Shown: positions 32,747 through 41,216, counted from the stretch's first letter. The stretch is DNA of 64,000 nt from Streptomyces nitrosporeus (GCF_008704555.1 NZ_CP023702.1:434001-498000), one strand, 5' to 3'. Program-made: numbers and translations. The notes: generated from the letters alone by a model not told the origin.

Positions 32747-33667
32747 TCACCGGCCGCCGCCGCGTGCGGTGCCGGCCGGTGGCCGTGCCGCGTCCCAGTC
32801 GCCTGCGACGGCCGGGGAGAGGGAGAGCCCCACCGTCCCTGCGACCAGCAGGCCGATGCCCGCCACGGCCGTCACGGGGTGGGAGCCCAGTGCGACCCGC
32901 TCGCCGAAGAGCACCCCGCCCAGTGCCACGCTGACCAGTGCGTCCCCCAGGGTGAGGGACGGCTGCGAGGCCGCCAGCGAACCGGCGCGCAGGGTGCCCT
33001 GGAGCAGCAGCATGCTCAGCAGTCCGGCACCGCAGGCGGCGTAGAGGTACCCGGTGCCGAACACGGCGGCCGCGCTCTCGGGAACGCGGCCGGTCACCTC
33101 CTTCATGAGCGCGGCCGTGCAGGCGAAGCAGGTGGCCGTGCCGAGCCCGAGCACCGCCGCGGAGACCGCGCCGCGGAACATCCTGCCCAGTACGCCGAGT
33201 ACGGCCACCGCGGCCACGGCGCAGGCGGCGACGGGCAGCCAGACGCCCGCCTGTCCGGTGCTGTCGCCGGTCGAGGGGCCGGCGGCGGTGAGGAAGAGGG
33301 CGAGCCCGGACGCCAGCATGAGGAAGGACAGCCAGGTGAGGCCGCCCGGCCGGTGGTGGAAGACGAAGGTGCCCAGCAGCAGGGTGAAAAGGAGTTCGGT
33401 GGCCATCAGGGGCTGGACCACCGACAGGCTGCCGACCGCCAGCGCCCCCGCCTGGAAGCCGGCGGACAGCCCCAGGGCCGCCGCCCCGGCCAGCCAGAAG
33501 GGACGCCGCAGCAGGCGTACCAGCCGGGCGGCCGCCGAACCCACCCGCCGCACCCGCGGGGGTTCCTCGGACTCGGTCTGCTGCATGACGGCCCGGCGCT
33601 GCAGGACGGAGGCGGCGGCGTTGGCGAAGGCGGCCAGCAGCGCCAGCAGCACGGCGAGGGAGCTCAT
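32747..33667 (-). CDS. DMT/EamA-like membrane transporter
   Basis: 306 aa with about nine to ten hydrophobic helices. The start 'MSSLAVLLALLAAFANAAASVLQRRA' and 'LSVVQPLMATELLFTLLLG' / 'ASQPSLTLGDALVSVALGGVLFGE' form the two internally repeated halves of DMT transporters. Candidate substrate exporter or flippase for the neighbouring glycolipid genes. Ends 32 bp before the deacetylase gene. Confidence 0.8.
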   Translation of the reverse strand: MSSLAVLLALLAAFANAAASVLQRRAVMQQTESEEPPRVRRVGSAAARLVRLLRRPFWLAGAAALGLSAGFQAGALAVGSLSVVQPLMATELLFTLLLGTFVFHHRPGGLTWLSFLMLASGLALFLTAAGPSTGDSTGQAGVWLPVAACAVAAVAVLGVLGRMFRGAVSAAVLGLGTATCFACTAALMKEVTGRVPESAAAVFGTGYLYAACGAGLLSMLLLQGTLRAGSLAASQPSLTLGDALVSVALGGVLFGERVALGSHPVTAVAGIGLLVAGTVGLSLSPAVAGDWDAARPPAGTARGGGR

Positions 33668-33688
33668 CTGCCCGTCGGCCCGGGGCCG

Positions 33689-34504
33689 TCAGCCGAAACG
33701 GACGGCGAGCCGCCGGTAGAGTCCCGGGGCCACCGCGCGCACCGCGCCGGGCAGCCGCAGCCAGCCGGGGACGTGGACGTCGTCGCGGCCGGAGACGACG
33801 GCTTCCCAGACCGCGTCCGCGATCCGCTCCGGGGGCACCGGGCGGGGCCATGAGCGCGGGTACCGGGCCCCGCGGGTCGCGAAGAACGGGGTGTCGACCA
33901 CGGCGGGGACCACCAGGGTGACGCGCACTCCCGTCCCCCGGAGCTCCTGGCGCAGCGCGTCCGCGAACGCCGCGACGGCCGCCTTGGCCGCGGAGTACAC
34001 CGCCTCGCCGCGGACGGCCGTGGCACCCGCCACCGACCCGATCAGCACGATGTGGCCCCGGCCGGCCTCGATCATGCCCGGCAGCAGCAGCCGTACGAGG
34101 TGGACGACGGAGGCCAGGTCCACGGCGATGATCCGGTCGACGGCGGCCGCCGGCATGGAGCGGAAGGGGCCGGCCCAGCCGATTCCGGCGGAGGCCACGA
34201 GCAGATCGACCCGGCCGGCGGTGTCCAGGGCCTGCTCGGCCAGCTGCTCGGTGCCGGTGAGGGTCCTCAGGTCGGCGCGGAGCGCCGTCGCGCGGGCCGA
34301 GGCGGCCACCGAGGCCAGCCGTTCCCGGTCGCGGCCGCTCACCAGCAGCCGCCATCCCTCTTCGGCTGCGATCCGGCCGCAGACCGCGGCCCCGATCCCC
34401 GAGGAGGCTCCCGTCACCAGGGCGACGCCGGTCCGGCTCTCCCGCCCGGCCACGGTACGGCCGCCCGGCGTGTCACGGCGGACGGTGTCCGTTACGCGTG
34501 CCAT
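33689..34504 (-). CDS. Short-chain dehydrogenase/reductase
   Basis: 271 aa classical SDR: cofactor motif 'TGASSGIGAAVC' (residues 31-42), 'LLVASAGIG' (NAG-equivalent), catalytic Ser in 'VLIGSVAG' and 'YSAAKAAVAAFADALR' (YxxxK). It interconverts an alcohol and a carbonyl using NAD(P)H; no substrate evident. First gene of the minus-strand group, in operon with the DMT transporter (21-bp gap) and deacetylase. Confidence 0.88.
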   Translation of the reverse strand: MARVTDTVRRDTPGGRTVAGRESRTGVALVTGASSGIGAAVCGRIAAEEGWRLLVSGRDRERLASVAASARATALRADLRTLTGTEQLAEQALDTAGRVDLLVASAGIGWAGPFRSMPAAAVDRIIAVDLASVVHLVRLLLPGMIEAGRGHIVLIGSVAGATAVRGEAVYSAAKAAVAAFADALRQELRGTGVRVTLVVPAVVDTPFFATRGARYPRSWPRPVPPERIADAVWEAVVSGRDDVHVPGWLRLPGAVRAVAPGLYRRLAVRFG

Positions 34505-34706
34505 GCCCTCTCCCTGTGTCGGCTCTGTGCGGTGCCGCCGCCTTCACGAGGTCGGACATGACGGGACATGAAGGCCGAGTCCGGGTATGGAGTATCCCGG
34601 GACCCGCCGGGCCCGCATCAGAGGTGATCGTGTGCGCAGGCCATCACCGGCGGACCGACCTCATAGCTGGACCCACTGTCTGCCGACGCCCGGGAGCTCG
34701 CAACCG

Positions 34707-35819
34707 ATGAACGCACCGCAGGGACGCTTTCTGATCCTCAGCGCCGGGATGGGCTCGGGGCATCACGCGGTCGCGGCCGAACTGGCCCGCCGGCTGGAGG
34801 CCGGCGGCGGACGGACCAGGACCGTCGATGTCCTCGGCCTGCTGCCGCCCGGTGCCGGCCGCGGTCTGCGGACGTTCTACCGGACCGCCATCCACCACGC
34901 CCCGGCCGTCTACGCGGGGGTGTACGCGGCCTTCTTCCGCGCCGGCGAGGGCCCGCGGCCCGGGAGCGCCCCGCTGGCCGCCCTCGCGGAGCGCCGGCTG
35001 CTGGGGCTGGTCCGGCAGGAGCGGCCGGATGTGGTCGTGTCGGTCTTCCACCTCGCAGCCCAGGTGACAGGCCGGCTCCGGGCGCGCGGAGCGCTCACCG
35101 TGCCGAGCGCGGTGGCCGTCACCGATTTCGCGGTGCACCGCCAGTGGCTGCATCCGGGGAACGACCTGTACCTGTGTCTCACCCAGGACCTGGCGGACGG
35201 CGTGCGCCGGGCCGTCCGCCGTCCGGCGTACGCCTCCGGTGCCCTGGTGGCGCCCCGGTTCCTGGCCCCGGCAGACACCGCCGGGGACTGGCGCCGGCGT
35301 CTGGGGGGCCGGGGCCGCCCGCCGGTGCTGATCTCGACGGGCGCCTGGGGGGCGGGGGGCGGTGTGGGGAAGACCGCCCGCCTGGTGGCCTCGGCCGGCT
35401 ACCGGCCCGTCGTGCTCTGCGGGAGGAACGACCGGCTGCTCCGGGAGGTGTCGCGGGCCGCGCCCGCGCACGTCCTGGGCTGGGTCGAGGACATGCCGGG
35501 GCTGCTGGCGGCGTCCCGCGCGCTCGTCGACAACGCCGCCGGCCAGACGGCGCTGGAGGCCATGGCGGCCGGGGTGCCGGTGATCAGCTTCCGGACGATC
35601 CCCGGGCACGGGAAGGCAGGTGCCCTGACGATGGCGGAGCAGGGGGTCTCCGCGTACGCCCCCGGCCCCGGCGCGCTGGTCCGGGCCCTGGACGCGCTGA
35701 CCCGGCCCGGACCGGCACGGGAACGGCGGATCTCGGCGGCCGCGGGCCTCTTCGCGGGCGAGGGCGTACGTCCGCTGGAGGCCCTGCTGCGGCCGGCCGG
35801 GCGGCTCGGCGCGGGCTGA
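34707..35819 (+). CDS. MGDG-synthase/MurG-like glycosyltransferase
   Basis: 370 aa from ATG 34707. N-terminal 'LILSAGMGSGHHAVAAELARRL' is the acceptor-binding opening of the MGDG synthase/MurG (GT28) group; the C-terminus has 'VLGWVEDMPGLLAASRALVDNAAGQTALEAMAAGVPVISF', with 'AGQTALEA' equivalent to the donor-binding GGxTxxE motif. It transfers a sugar to a lipid acceptor such as diacylglycerol. Divergent from the SDR-DMT-deacetylase operon. Upstream frame sequence before 34707 is not coding-like. Confidence 0.83.
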   Translation: MNAPQGRFLILSAGMGSGHHAVAAELARRLEAGGGRTRTVDVLGLLPPGAGRGLRTFYRTAIHHAPAVYAGVYAAFFRAGEGPRPGSAPLAALAERRLLGLVRQERPDVVVSVFHLAAQVTGRLRARGALTVPSAVAVTDFAVHRQWLHPGNDLYLCLTQDLADGVRRAVRRPAYASGALVAPRFLAPADTAGDWRRRLGGRGRPPVLISTGAWGAGGGVGKTARLVASAGYRPVVLCGRNDRLLREVSRAAPAHVLGWVEDMPGLLAASRALVDNAAGQTALEAMAAGVPVISFRTIPGHGKAGALTMAEQGVSAYAPGPGALVRALDALTRPGPARERRISAAAGLFAGEGVRPLEALLRPAGRLGAG

Positions 35820-35830
35820 GCACGGCCTGC

Positions 35831-37078
35831 TCAGGCGTCGTCCGTCACCAGGTCCATCTGGAGGGTGCCGCGGGCCGGTGGCACATGGACCGGAGGCCAG
35901 TGGCCCCACCCCTCGGCGGGCTCCTCGGCCACGGCACGCCACCACGGTTCGACCGGTCCGGGGTCGGCGGGTTCGAAGGGCAGGCCCGGCCGGGGAGCGG
36001 CCATCGTCGCCCCTACGGACTCCATGGCCCGCATGGTCCACTCGGCGGGTTCGGCCCACGGGTGGAGCGCGAGGTTGAACGTGCCCCAGTGGATCGGCAG
36101 CATGACCCCCGCGGCCGGGTCGTCGCCCTGGAGGTCGAGATGGGCGCGGACGCCCTGGTCGGGGTTCATGTGGATGTCGGGCCAGGCGCCCGGGTCGGGC
36201 GCACCGTGCCTGCGGTCCGCGGGCCAGTTGTCGGAGTACGCGCCGATCTGGACCATGGTCGCGTCGAACGGGCCGTGCTCCGCGCCGATGTCGCGGAAGC
36301 CGGAGAAGTAGCCCGTGTCCCCGCTGTGGTAGACGCGGTGGTCCGGGCCGGCCACGACCCAGGACGCCCAGAGGGTGTGCTGCTGGTTGCGGAGCCCCCG
36401 CCCGCAGAAGTGCCTGGCCGGGGTGGCGGTGAGCCGGACACCGGCGACCCGGACCGACTCGTTCCAGTCGAGCTCGTGGATGCGGCCGACGGGCACTCCC
36501 CAGTGCTCCAGGTGCGCGCCGACCCCCAGCGGTACGGCGAAGACGGTGCCGGTGGCCGCGAGGGCCCTGATCGTGGGCAGGTCGAGGTGGTCGTAGTGGT
36601 CGTGCGAGATGACGACCACGTCGACGGGGCCGAGCGCGGCGGCCGGTACGGGCGCGGGGTGCAGGCGCTTGGGGCCGGCGAAGGGGAACGGGGAGCAGCG
36701 CTCGCCCCAGACGGGGTCGAAGAGCACCCGGGCGCCGTCGATCTCGACGAGCACGCTGGAGTGGCCGAACCACGTCAGCCGCAGGCCCGTCCTCGCGGGA
36801 CGGGCCAGGTCCGCCACCGTGGTGGCGTGGACCGGCACCGGGCCGGCCGGAGCCCTGCGGGCCCGCTCCTCCTTGCGGAAGTACCCCCTGGCGAAGTCGG
36901 TCATGGAGCCGGTGGGTACGGTCCGTTCCTCCACCGGGTTCTGGAACACACCGTCGGCGAAGTGCGGTGAGCTGCGGATGCGGTCCAGCCGCGCCCCGGC
37001 CGGCTCCGCGCCGAAGGCGGCGGGCCAAAGCGAGCGGAGTCTTCCGCGGAGTGAGGGCTGGCGGTCGGCGCCGGTCAC
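35831..37078 (-). CDS. MBL-fold metallo-hydrolase, NAPE-PLD-like
   Basis: 415 aa. I use the GTG at 37076-37078 (after GGAGGCCCC). The metallo-beta-lactamase core has 'LTWFGHSSVLVEIDGARVLFDPVWGERCSPFPFAGPKRLHPAPV' (over residues 98-141), the metal motif 'SHDHYDHLD' (HxHxDH) and 'HSGDTGYFSG'. This pattern is that of the NAPE-phospholipase-D/RomA group, which hydrolyse phosphodiester or lactone substrates. The tail ends in 'LQMDLVTDDA'. Convergent with the MurG-like glycosyltransferase (11-bp gap) and 105 bp downstream of the PPOX gene. Confidence 0.85.
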   Translation of the reverse strand: MTGADRQPSLRGRLRSLWPAAFGAEPAGARLDRIRSSPHFADGVFQNPVEERTVPTGSMTDFARGYFRKEERARRAPAGPVPVHATTVADLARPARTGLRLTWFGHSSVLVEIDGARVLFDPVWGERCSPFPFAGPKRLHPAPVPAAALGPVDVVVISHDHYDHLDLPTIRALAATGTVFAVPLGVGAHLEHWGVPVGRIHELDWNESVRVAGVRLTATPARHFCGRGLRNQQHTLWASWVVAGPDHRVYHSGDTGYFSGFRDIGAEHGPFDATMVQIGAYSDNWPADRRHGAPDPGAWPDIHMNPDQGVRAHLDLQGDDPAAGVMLPIHWGTFNLALHPWAEPAEWTMRAMESVGATMAAPRPGLPFEPADPGPVEPWWRAVAEEPAEGWGHWPPVHVPPARGTLQMDLVTDDA

Positions 37079-37183
37079 GGGGCCTCCTCGGGCAGTAGGG
37101 GGTGGTACTTCGTCAGGCGGGGCGGCACAGGCCACGGGGGGTCAACGCACCGGCCTGCTTCCACGTGCCCGTGCGGCGCGGTC

Positions 37184-37624
37184 TCACGCACGCGGCTGCC
37201 CGTAGACATGGCCGATGCGCAGGGTCAGCACGACCCTGCGGTCCTCCACCATGGCCCGGCGGTAGTCGTCCCAGTCGGGGTGCTCGCCCCTGAGGTCGCG
37301 GTAGAGCGTGATCAGTTCCTCCACCGTCCCGTCGTGGAGCTCCGCGGCCGGCGGGGTCAGTTCGGCGGTGGCGTCCACGGCGGTCCACGCCCACCGGTCG
37401 TCGCTGGTGACGTGGTAGCTCGCGCGTGGGTCACGGCGGAGGTTGCGGGTCTTGGCCCGGTCCTCGGTGACCGAGATCCTGATCACTCCCTCGCCGGGGT
37501 AGTAGGCGTGGTTCACGTTGGACAGCTGGGGCCTGCCGTCGCGTCCGAGGGTGACGAGCACGCCCCCCGTGTGTTCGCCGACGAGGCGGAGGAGTGCTTC
37601 CCGTCCGGGTTCGTTGTCCGTCAT
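37184..37624 (-). CDS. PPOX-class F420-dependent oxidoreductase
   Basis: 146 aa from ATG 37622-37624. Split-barrel protein: 'GVLVTLGRDGRPQLSNVNHAYYPGEGVIRISVTEDRAKTRNLRRDPRASYHVTSDD' over residues 21-76 is characteristic of F420-dependent PPOX proteins. The frame is open upstream beyond this ATG but the extension lacks coding bias. Divergent from a TetR regulator (121 bp between starts), which is a likely controller. Confidence 0.83.
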   Translation of the reverse strand: MTDNEPGREALLRLVGEHTGGVLVTLGRDGRPQLSNVNHAYYPGEGVIRISVTEDRAKTRNLRRDPRASYHVTSDDRWAWTAVDATAELTPPAAELHDGTVEELITLYRDLRGEHPDWDDYRRAMVEDRRVVLTLRIGHVYGQPRA

Positions 37625-37692
37625 GCCGGTTCCAACGTCCGTGCGCGCCCGGGGATTCCGCGTTCCGGCCGGCACCGGTGCCGACGGGTGCC

Positions 37693-37726
37693 CGGTGCGG
37701 GCACGGGGCCGGTGCGGGCACGGGGC
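37693..37726. repeat. 17-bp perfect tandem repeat in TetR promoter region
   Basis: cggtgcgggcacggggc occurs twice without a gap (37693-37709, 37710-37726), 19 bp before the tetR ATG and 68 bp upstream of the divergent PPOX start. A TetR operator is possible, though TetR sites are usually inverted repeats. Confidence 0.6.
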
Positions 37727-37745
37727 CATTGGATAGGGTGACGAG

Positions 37746-38357
37746 ATGGCGAGGATACGGCTGAGTGTGGCGGAGCGGCGTGAGGAGCTCCTGCGCGCCG
37801 CCGTCGAGCAGATCGAGGTGCGGGGTGTGTCCTCGGTGCGGATCGCCGACGTCGCCTCCGTCCTGGGCGTGAGCAACGCCCTGGTCCTCTACCACTTCTC
37901 GTCCAAGGAGAAGCTGGTCGCGGCGGCCTTCGCCTATGCGGCGGAGGCCGACCTGGCCCATCTCCGGAAGCTGATGGCCCGTCGGACCAGCGCGGTGCGC
38001 CGGCTGCGGGCCGCGGTCCGCTGGTACGCCCCGACCGGCCAGGCCAAGGGCTGGCGGCTGTGGATCGAGGGCTGGGCCGCGGCGTTGCGTGACCCGGTCC
38101 TGCGGGAGGTCGCCGGTGACCTCGATCAGCAGTGGAAGGCGGAGCTGGCCGAGGTCATCGAAGAGGGCGCGGCCGCCGGTGAGTTCCACTGCGACGACCC
38201 CGTCTCGGTGGCGTGGCGGCTCACCGCCCTGCTGGACGGCCTGGCCGTCCAGACGACGTCCTACCGGGGTCCGCTCTCCCGCTCCACCATGCTGCGGTGG
38301 ACCGATGAGGCGCTCGCCCGTGAACTGGGGATCGCTCAGGCGGCGCTGACCTCCTGA
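37746..38357 (+). CDS. TetR-family transcriptional regulator
   Basis: 203 aa. N-terminal TetR helix-turn-helix (about residues 10-58, 'RREELLRAAVEQIEVRGVSSVRIADVASVLGVSNALVLYHFSSKEKLV' spans 11-58) and a BetI-like C-terminal ligand domain ('WRLWIEGWAAALRDPVLREVAGDLDQQWKAELAEVIEEG' over residues 102-140). Such repressors bind a small molecule that releases them from DNA. Probably regulates the divergent PPOX gene and itself. Confidence 0.87.
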   Translation: MARIRLSVAERREELLRAAVEQIEVRGVSSVRIADVASVLGVSNALVLYHFSSKEKLVAAAFAYAAEADLAHLRKLMARRTSAVRRLRAAVRWYAPTGQAKGWRLWIEGWAAALRDPVLREVAGDLDQQWKAELAEVIEEGAAAGEFHCDDPVSVAWRLTALLDGLAVQTTSYRGPLSRSTMLRWTDEALARELGIAQAALTS

Positions 38358-38526
38358 ACGGTGACGGCCGCCTGAAGGGTGACGGCCGCCCGGGCCGCAC
38401 ACACGGGTGGTGCCCCCCGGCGGCACCGCCACGCGGCCCGTGCTCCACCCTGCCGTGGCGCCACCGTGCCGGACCGCTGCCGCGCGGGCAGCCGCGGGCC
38501 CGGCGCACCCGCCGTACCCGTGCGCG

Positions 38527-39528
38527 TCAGGTCTGGCGCGCCGGGGCGTACGCGTCGGCGTCCAGTCCGAAGGTCCAGGCGACCCCGGCCCTGGCCGTCC
38601 GCGTACCGGGCGGCACCCTGAGCCAGTAGGTGCGGCAGGTCCCGTCCGGCTCCGGCGTGGAGTTGACCACCTCGACCGTGACCACGTCCTCGTCGCCGTC
38701 GAGCGGGATCCGCCAGAGGATGCCGGTCTCGTCGCGGTGCACCGGTTCGGCGCCCGACTCGCTGAGGTAGCGGTCGTAGCCGTAGTACTCCAGCATCACG
38801 CGGCGCAGTTCCGCGTTGTCCTCGGCGCGTATCCGCTCGGGCGTCAGGGCCGCCAGCTCGTCCAGGAATTCGGCCGGGACGGGCATGCCCCGCCAGGCGT
38901 ACAGCGCGAAGCCGTCGCGGTAGGCGAGTGCCGGGCCGTCGCCACGGTCGAGCCTGCCCGCCTCGTCGCGGTGGAGGTCCACCGGCCGCTCGCTGATGAC
39001 CACGGCCCGTTCGTAGGGCCACCACCAGCCGGCGTTCCGGGCGACCCGGGCCAGGCCGGTCAGCCGGTCGCCGCGGCCGTCGAAGGCGGCGAGCCAGGCC
39101 GCGTCGTGCTGGCCGAGCACCGCGTCGAGCAGCACGAGGCGCACATCGGACTCGTCCTCCGGCACGGTGGTGAGTTCGGCGACGACCCCCGTCCGTATGC
39201 GCTCGGCCAGGGCGGCCGTGGTCTCCCACAGCTGGGCGCCGGTGGCGGACCACAGGGCCGACCAGCCGGCCGGGCCCAGTTCGTCGTACATGCGGCGGCG
39301 TTCCTCGGCCCAGGGGCGGGTGCGTACCTCCTCCCGCACCGAGCGTCCCGCGTCGGTGAGCTTCTCCACCGTCTCGACGGCCGCCCGGGGCGAGTCCGCC
39401 CAGATGATCCGCTCCGGTTCGGCGAGTCCGGCGCTCCGGTAGGCGAGCCGCACCCCCTCCTCGGCGGCGCTCCGGTCCGCCTCGCCCGTCTGCGCCGCCA
39501 CGGCCCGCCAGTCGTTCACGTACTGCAT
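38527..39528 (-). CDS. DUF6745-like protein, 333 aa
   Basis: Starts at ATG 39526-39528 (MQYVNDWRAVAAQTGEADRS). Features recalling the DUF6745 family: 'EEGVRLAYRSAGLAEPERIIWADSPRAAVE' over residues 23-52, 'FALYAWRGMPVPAEFL', 'MLEYYGYDRYLSESGAEPVHRDETGILWRIPLDGDEDVVTVEVVNSTPEPDGT' over 247-299 and 'VAWTFGLDADAYAPARQT' at the end. Function unknown; cytosolic, no membrane segment. It lies 154 bp behind the 108-aa gene at 39683 on the same strand and is divergent from the radical-SAM cassette. The family assignment is from memory. Confidence 0.7.
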   Translation of the reverse strand: MQYVNDWRAVAAQTGEADRSAAEEGVRLAYRSAGLAEPERIIWADSPRAAVETVEKLTDAGRSVREEVRTRPWAEERRRMYDELGPAGWSALWSATGAQLWETTAALAERIRTGVVAELTTVPEDESDVRLVLLDAVLGQHDAAWLAAFDGRGDRLTGLARVARNAGWWWPYERAVVISERPVDLHRDEAGRLDRGDGPALAYRDGFALYAWRGMPVPAEFLDELAALTPERIRAEDNAELRRVMLEYYGYDRYLSESGAEPVHRDETGILWRIPLDGDEDVVTVEVVNSTPEPDGTCRTYWLRVPPGTRTARAGVAWTFGLDADAYAPARQT

Positions 39529-39682
39529 CGGTGTCTCCCCGTATCCTTCTCGTCTTCTTCCGGCCGCGTTCCGCCTCCGGTGCGGCCGGGTGCCCGTCCC
39601 GGGGCCCGTCTGCCGCCCCGTCGTCCTGTTCCGTGCGGTTCCCACCGCCGTGGCGCCCTCGCCCCGGGGGCCGCCGCCGGTG

Positions 39683-40009
39683 TCAGTCCGCCACGATGCG
39701 GACGGCTCCCGGGGCGTACTCCCGTTGACGCACCACGCGGAACCAGCCCTTGGGGAGGGCTATCACGGCGTGCTCCTCGTGCACCACGCGTCCGCCCTCG
39801 GGGAGATGGAGCAGCATCGGACCGAACGGGCCCGCCTCGCGCAGGAGTCTGCCGGGCCCCTGGACCGCGTGGGCGTGGCCGGTGACCTCGCCCAGGGCGA
39901 GGACCAGCCGGCCCCGGCCGTCCCGCAGTTCGCCCGGCGCGTCGAGGAACTGCGCCGGCACCTCCGACTCCTCCAGCGCCATGATCAGCACATCGCCCTG
40001 CCGGTACAC
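39683..40009 (-). CDS. Small hypothetical protein, 108 aa
   Basis: GTG start at 40007-40009, preceded by GGAGGGGA. Reads 'MYRQGDVLIMALEESEVPAQ', 'RLVLALGEVTGHAHAVQGPG' and 'GRVVHEEHAVIALPKGWFRV'. The GDVL and GEVTGHAH motifs also occur in small phage and bacterial proteins of unknown function; the two His suggest a compact beta-barrel (cupin-like) but that is a guess. It stands closest to the divergent promoter region shared with the radical-SAM cassette and has a TTGTCAG-type promoter at 40058-40080. Confidence 0.65.
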   Translation of the reverse strand: MYRQGDVLIMALEESEVPAQFLDAPGELRDGRGRLVLALGEVTGHAHAVQGPGRLLREAGPFGPMLLHLPEGGRVVHEEHAVIALPKGWFRVVRQREYAPGAVRIVAD

Positions 40010-40057
40010 AGACGTCTCCCCTCCGAGGCGGCACCCTGTGTGCCGACCACGTACGGA

Positions 40058-40080
40058 ACGCTACGGCGGGGGTCTGACAA
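40058..40080 (-). promoter_or_regulatory. RecA-NDp/PafBC-like promoter, leftward
   Basis: Reading leftward: TTGTCAGAC (40080-40072), 8-bp spacer, TAGCGT (40063-40058). The known actinobacterial RecA-NDp element is TTGTCRGTG-N8-TAnnnT; 7 of 9 upstream bases, the 8-bp spacing and the full TAnnnT fit. About 50 bp upstream of the 108-aa gene start. Confidence 0.65.
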
Positions 40081-40198
40081 CGCGTCCGCCGGCCGGTCGC
40101 GGGACCCGGTACGGAGGGCGTTCCGCCGCAGGCCGGAGGGCGCGGGGGCGGCCGCGCGGGGGTGGCACGGCCGGCGGCACACAGGCCCGGCCGCACCG

Positions 40199-40221
40199 TT
40201 GTCAGTGGGACTTGATAGACC
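40199..40221 (+). promoter_or_regulatory. RecA-NDp/PafBC-like promoter, rightward, before STM4015-type gene
   Basis: TTGTCAGTG (40199-40207), 8-bp spacer, TAGACC (40216-40221). All 9 upstream bases and the spacing match TTGTCRGTG-N8-TAnnnT; the last base of the -10 is C instead of T. Transcription would begin near 40228, giving a leader of about 35 nt with AGGAG before ATG 40263. Confidence 0.7.
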
Positions 40222-40262
40222 TTGCGGACAACAGCCGTCCTCAGCAGCAGGAGATCAGCGCG

Positions 40263-41216
40263 ATGTCCGGTGTGGAACACGTAGACGAGTTGCTCGGCCT
40301 TCCGGCCCTGGACTTCGACCCCGAGGCCGACAGGGCCGCACTGCCCGCGGCGGGGGATGTGGCCTGGCGCCTCCGCGTCGAGCCGTACTCCTCCGACGGC
40401 CCGGCCTGGGAGGAGCTGTTCGCCGCCTTCCTGGAGGCGGTGGACCCGGCCGGGGTGCGGGCGCTGATCATCGGGCAGTGGGGGGAGTCGTACGAGGAGA
40501 CCTCGGCCTACCCGATCGGCCTCGTCGTGGCCGCGGCCGGCCGTCTCACCTCGCTGGAGGCCGTCTTCGTCGGCGATCTGGAGATGGAGGAGGCCGAGAT
40601 CTCCTGGATCGAGCAGTCGGACGTCACCGTTCTGCTCGACGCCTTCCCCGGTCTGGTCGCGCTCGGTGTCCGGGGCGGCAGCGAACTGGAGTTCCCGCCG
40701 GTCAAGCACGATTCCCTGCGGGCGCTCACCATCGAGACCGGCGGTCTGCCCGCGGCCGTGGTCCGGGGCGTGCTGGACAGCGAACTGCCCTCGCTGGAGC
40801 GCCTGGAGCTGTGGCTGGGGGTGTCCGCGTACGGCGGGGACGCCACCCTGGCCGATCTCGCGCCGCTCCTCACCGGCACCCGCTTCCCCCGGCTCCACCA
40901 CCTCGGTCTCTGCAACAGCGAGCTGGAGAACGAGATCGCGTCCGCCATGGCCTCCGCGCCGGTCGTGGCCCGGCTGCGGACCCTGGCGCTCTCCGGGGGC
41001 ACGCTCGGCGACGAAGGCGCGGCGGCGCTGCTGGAGGGCCAGCCGCTCACCCATCTCGGCACGCTCGATCTGCACCACCACTTCCTGACCGAGCCGATGG
41101 AGCGCAGGGTCACCGAGGCCCTGGAGCCGCACGGGGTGCGCGTCGACCTGTCGGAGCGGTGCGAGCCGTGGGACGGGCGCGGTGCAGCCGGGCGTTACAC
41201 GACGGTCGCGGAGTGA
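40263..41216 (+). CDS. STM4015-family protein (leucine-rich-repeat-like)
   Basis: 317 aa, start ATG 40263 after GCAGGAG. 'EHVDELLGLPALDFDPEA' at the N-terminus and a row of LRR-like units: 'LTSLEAVFVGDLEMEEAEISWIEQSD', 'LPSLERLELWLGV', 'FPRLHHLGLCNSELENEIASAM', 'LRTLALSGGTLGDEGAAALLEG', 'LGTLDLHHHFLT' (these span about residues 95-290). This is the first gene of a five-gene cassette matching the STM4015-STM4011 families named after Salmonella loci. The role is unknown; a substrate-recognition scaffold is possible. Seven bases separate it from the ATP-grasp gene. Confidence 0.82.
   Translation: MSGVEHVDELLGLPALDFDPEADRAALPAAGDVAWRLRVEPYSSDGPAWEELFAAFLEAVDPAGVRALIIGQWGESYEETSAYPIGLVVAAAGRLTSLEAVFVGDLEMEEAEISWIEQSDVTVLLDAFPGLVALGVRGGSELEFPPVKHDSLRALTIETGGLPAAVVRGVLDSELPSLERLELWLGVSAYGGDATLADLAPLLTGTRFPRLHHLGLCNSELENEIASAMASAPVVARLRTLALSGGTLGDEGAAALLEGQPLTHLGTLDLHHHFLTEPMERRVTEALEPHGVRVDLSERCEPWDGRGAAGRYTTVAE

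Noticed and set aside
38360..38390. Direct repeat ggtgacggccgcc (18-bp period) after the tetR stop.
   Set aside because: It is short, lies between convergent genes and has no further copies; treated as simple sequence.
40199..40221. Simple house-keeping promoter reading of TTGTCA as -35.
   Set aside because: The spacing to the TA-type -10 is far too short for a normal -35; the RecA-NDp arrangement fits better.
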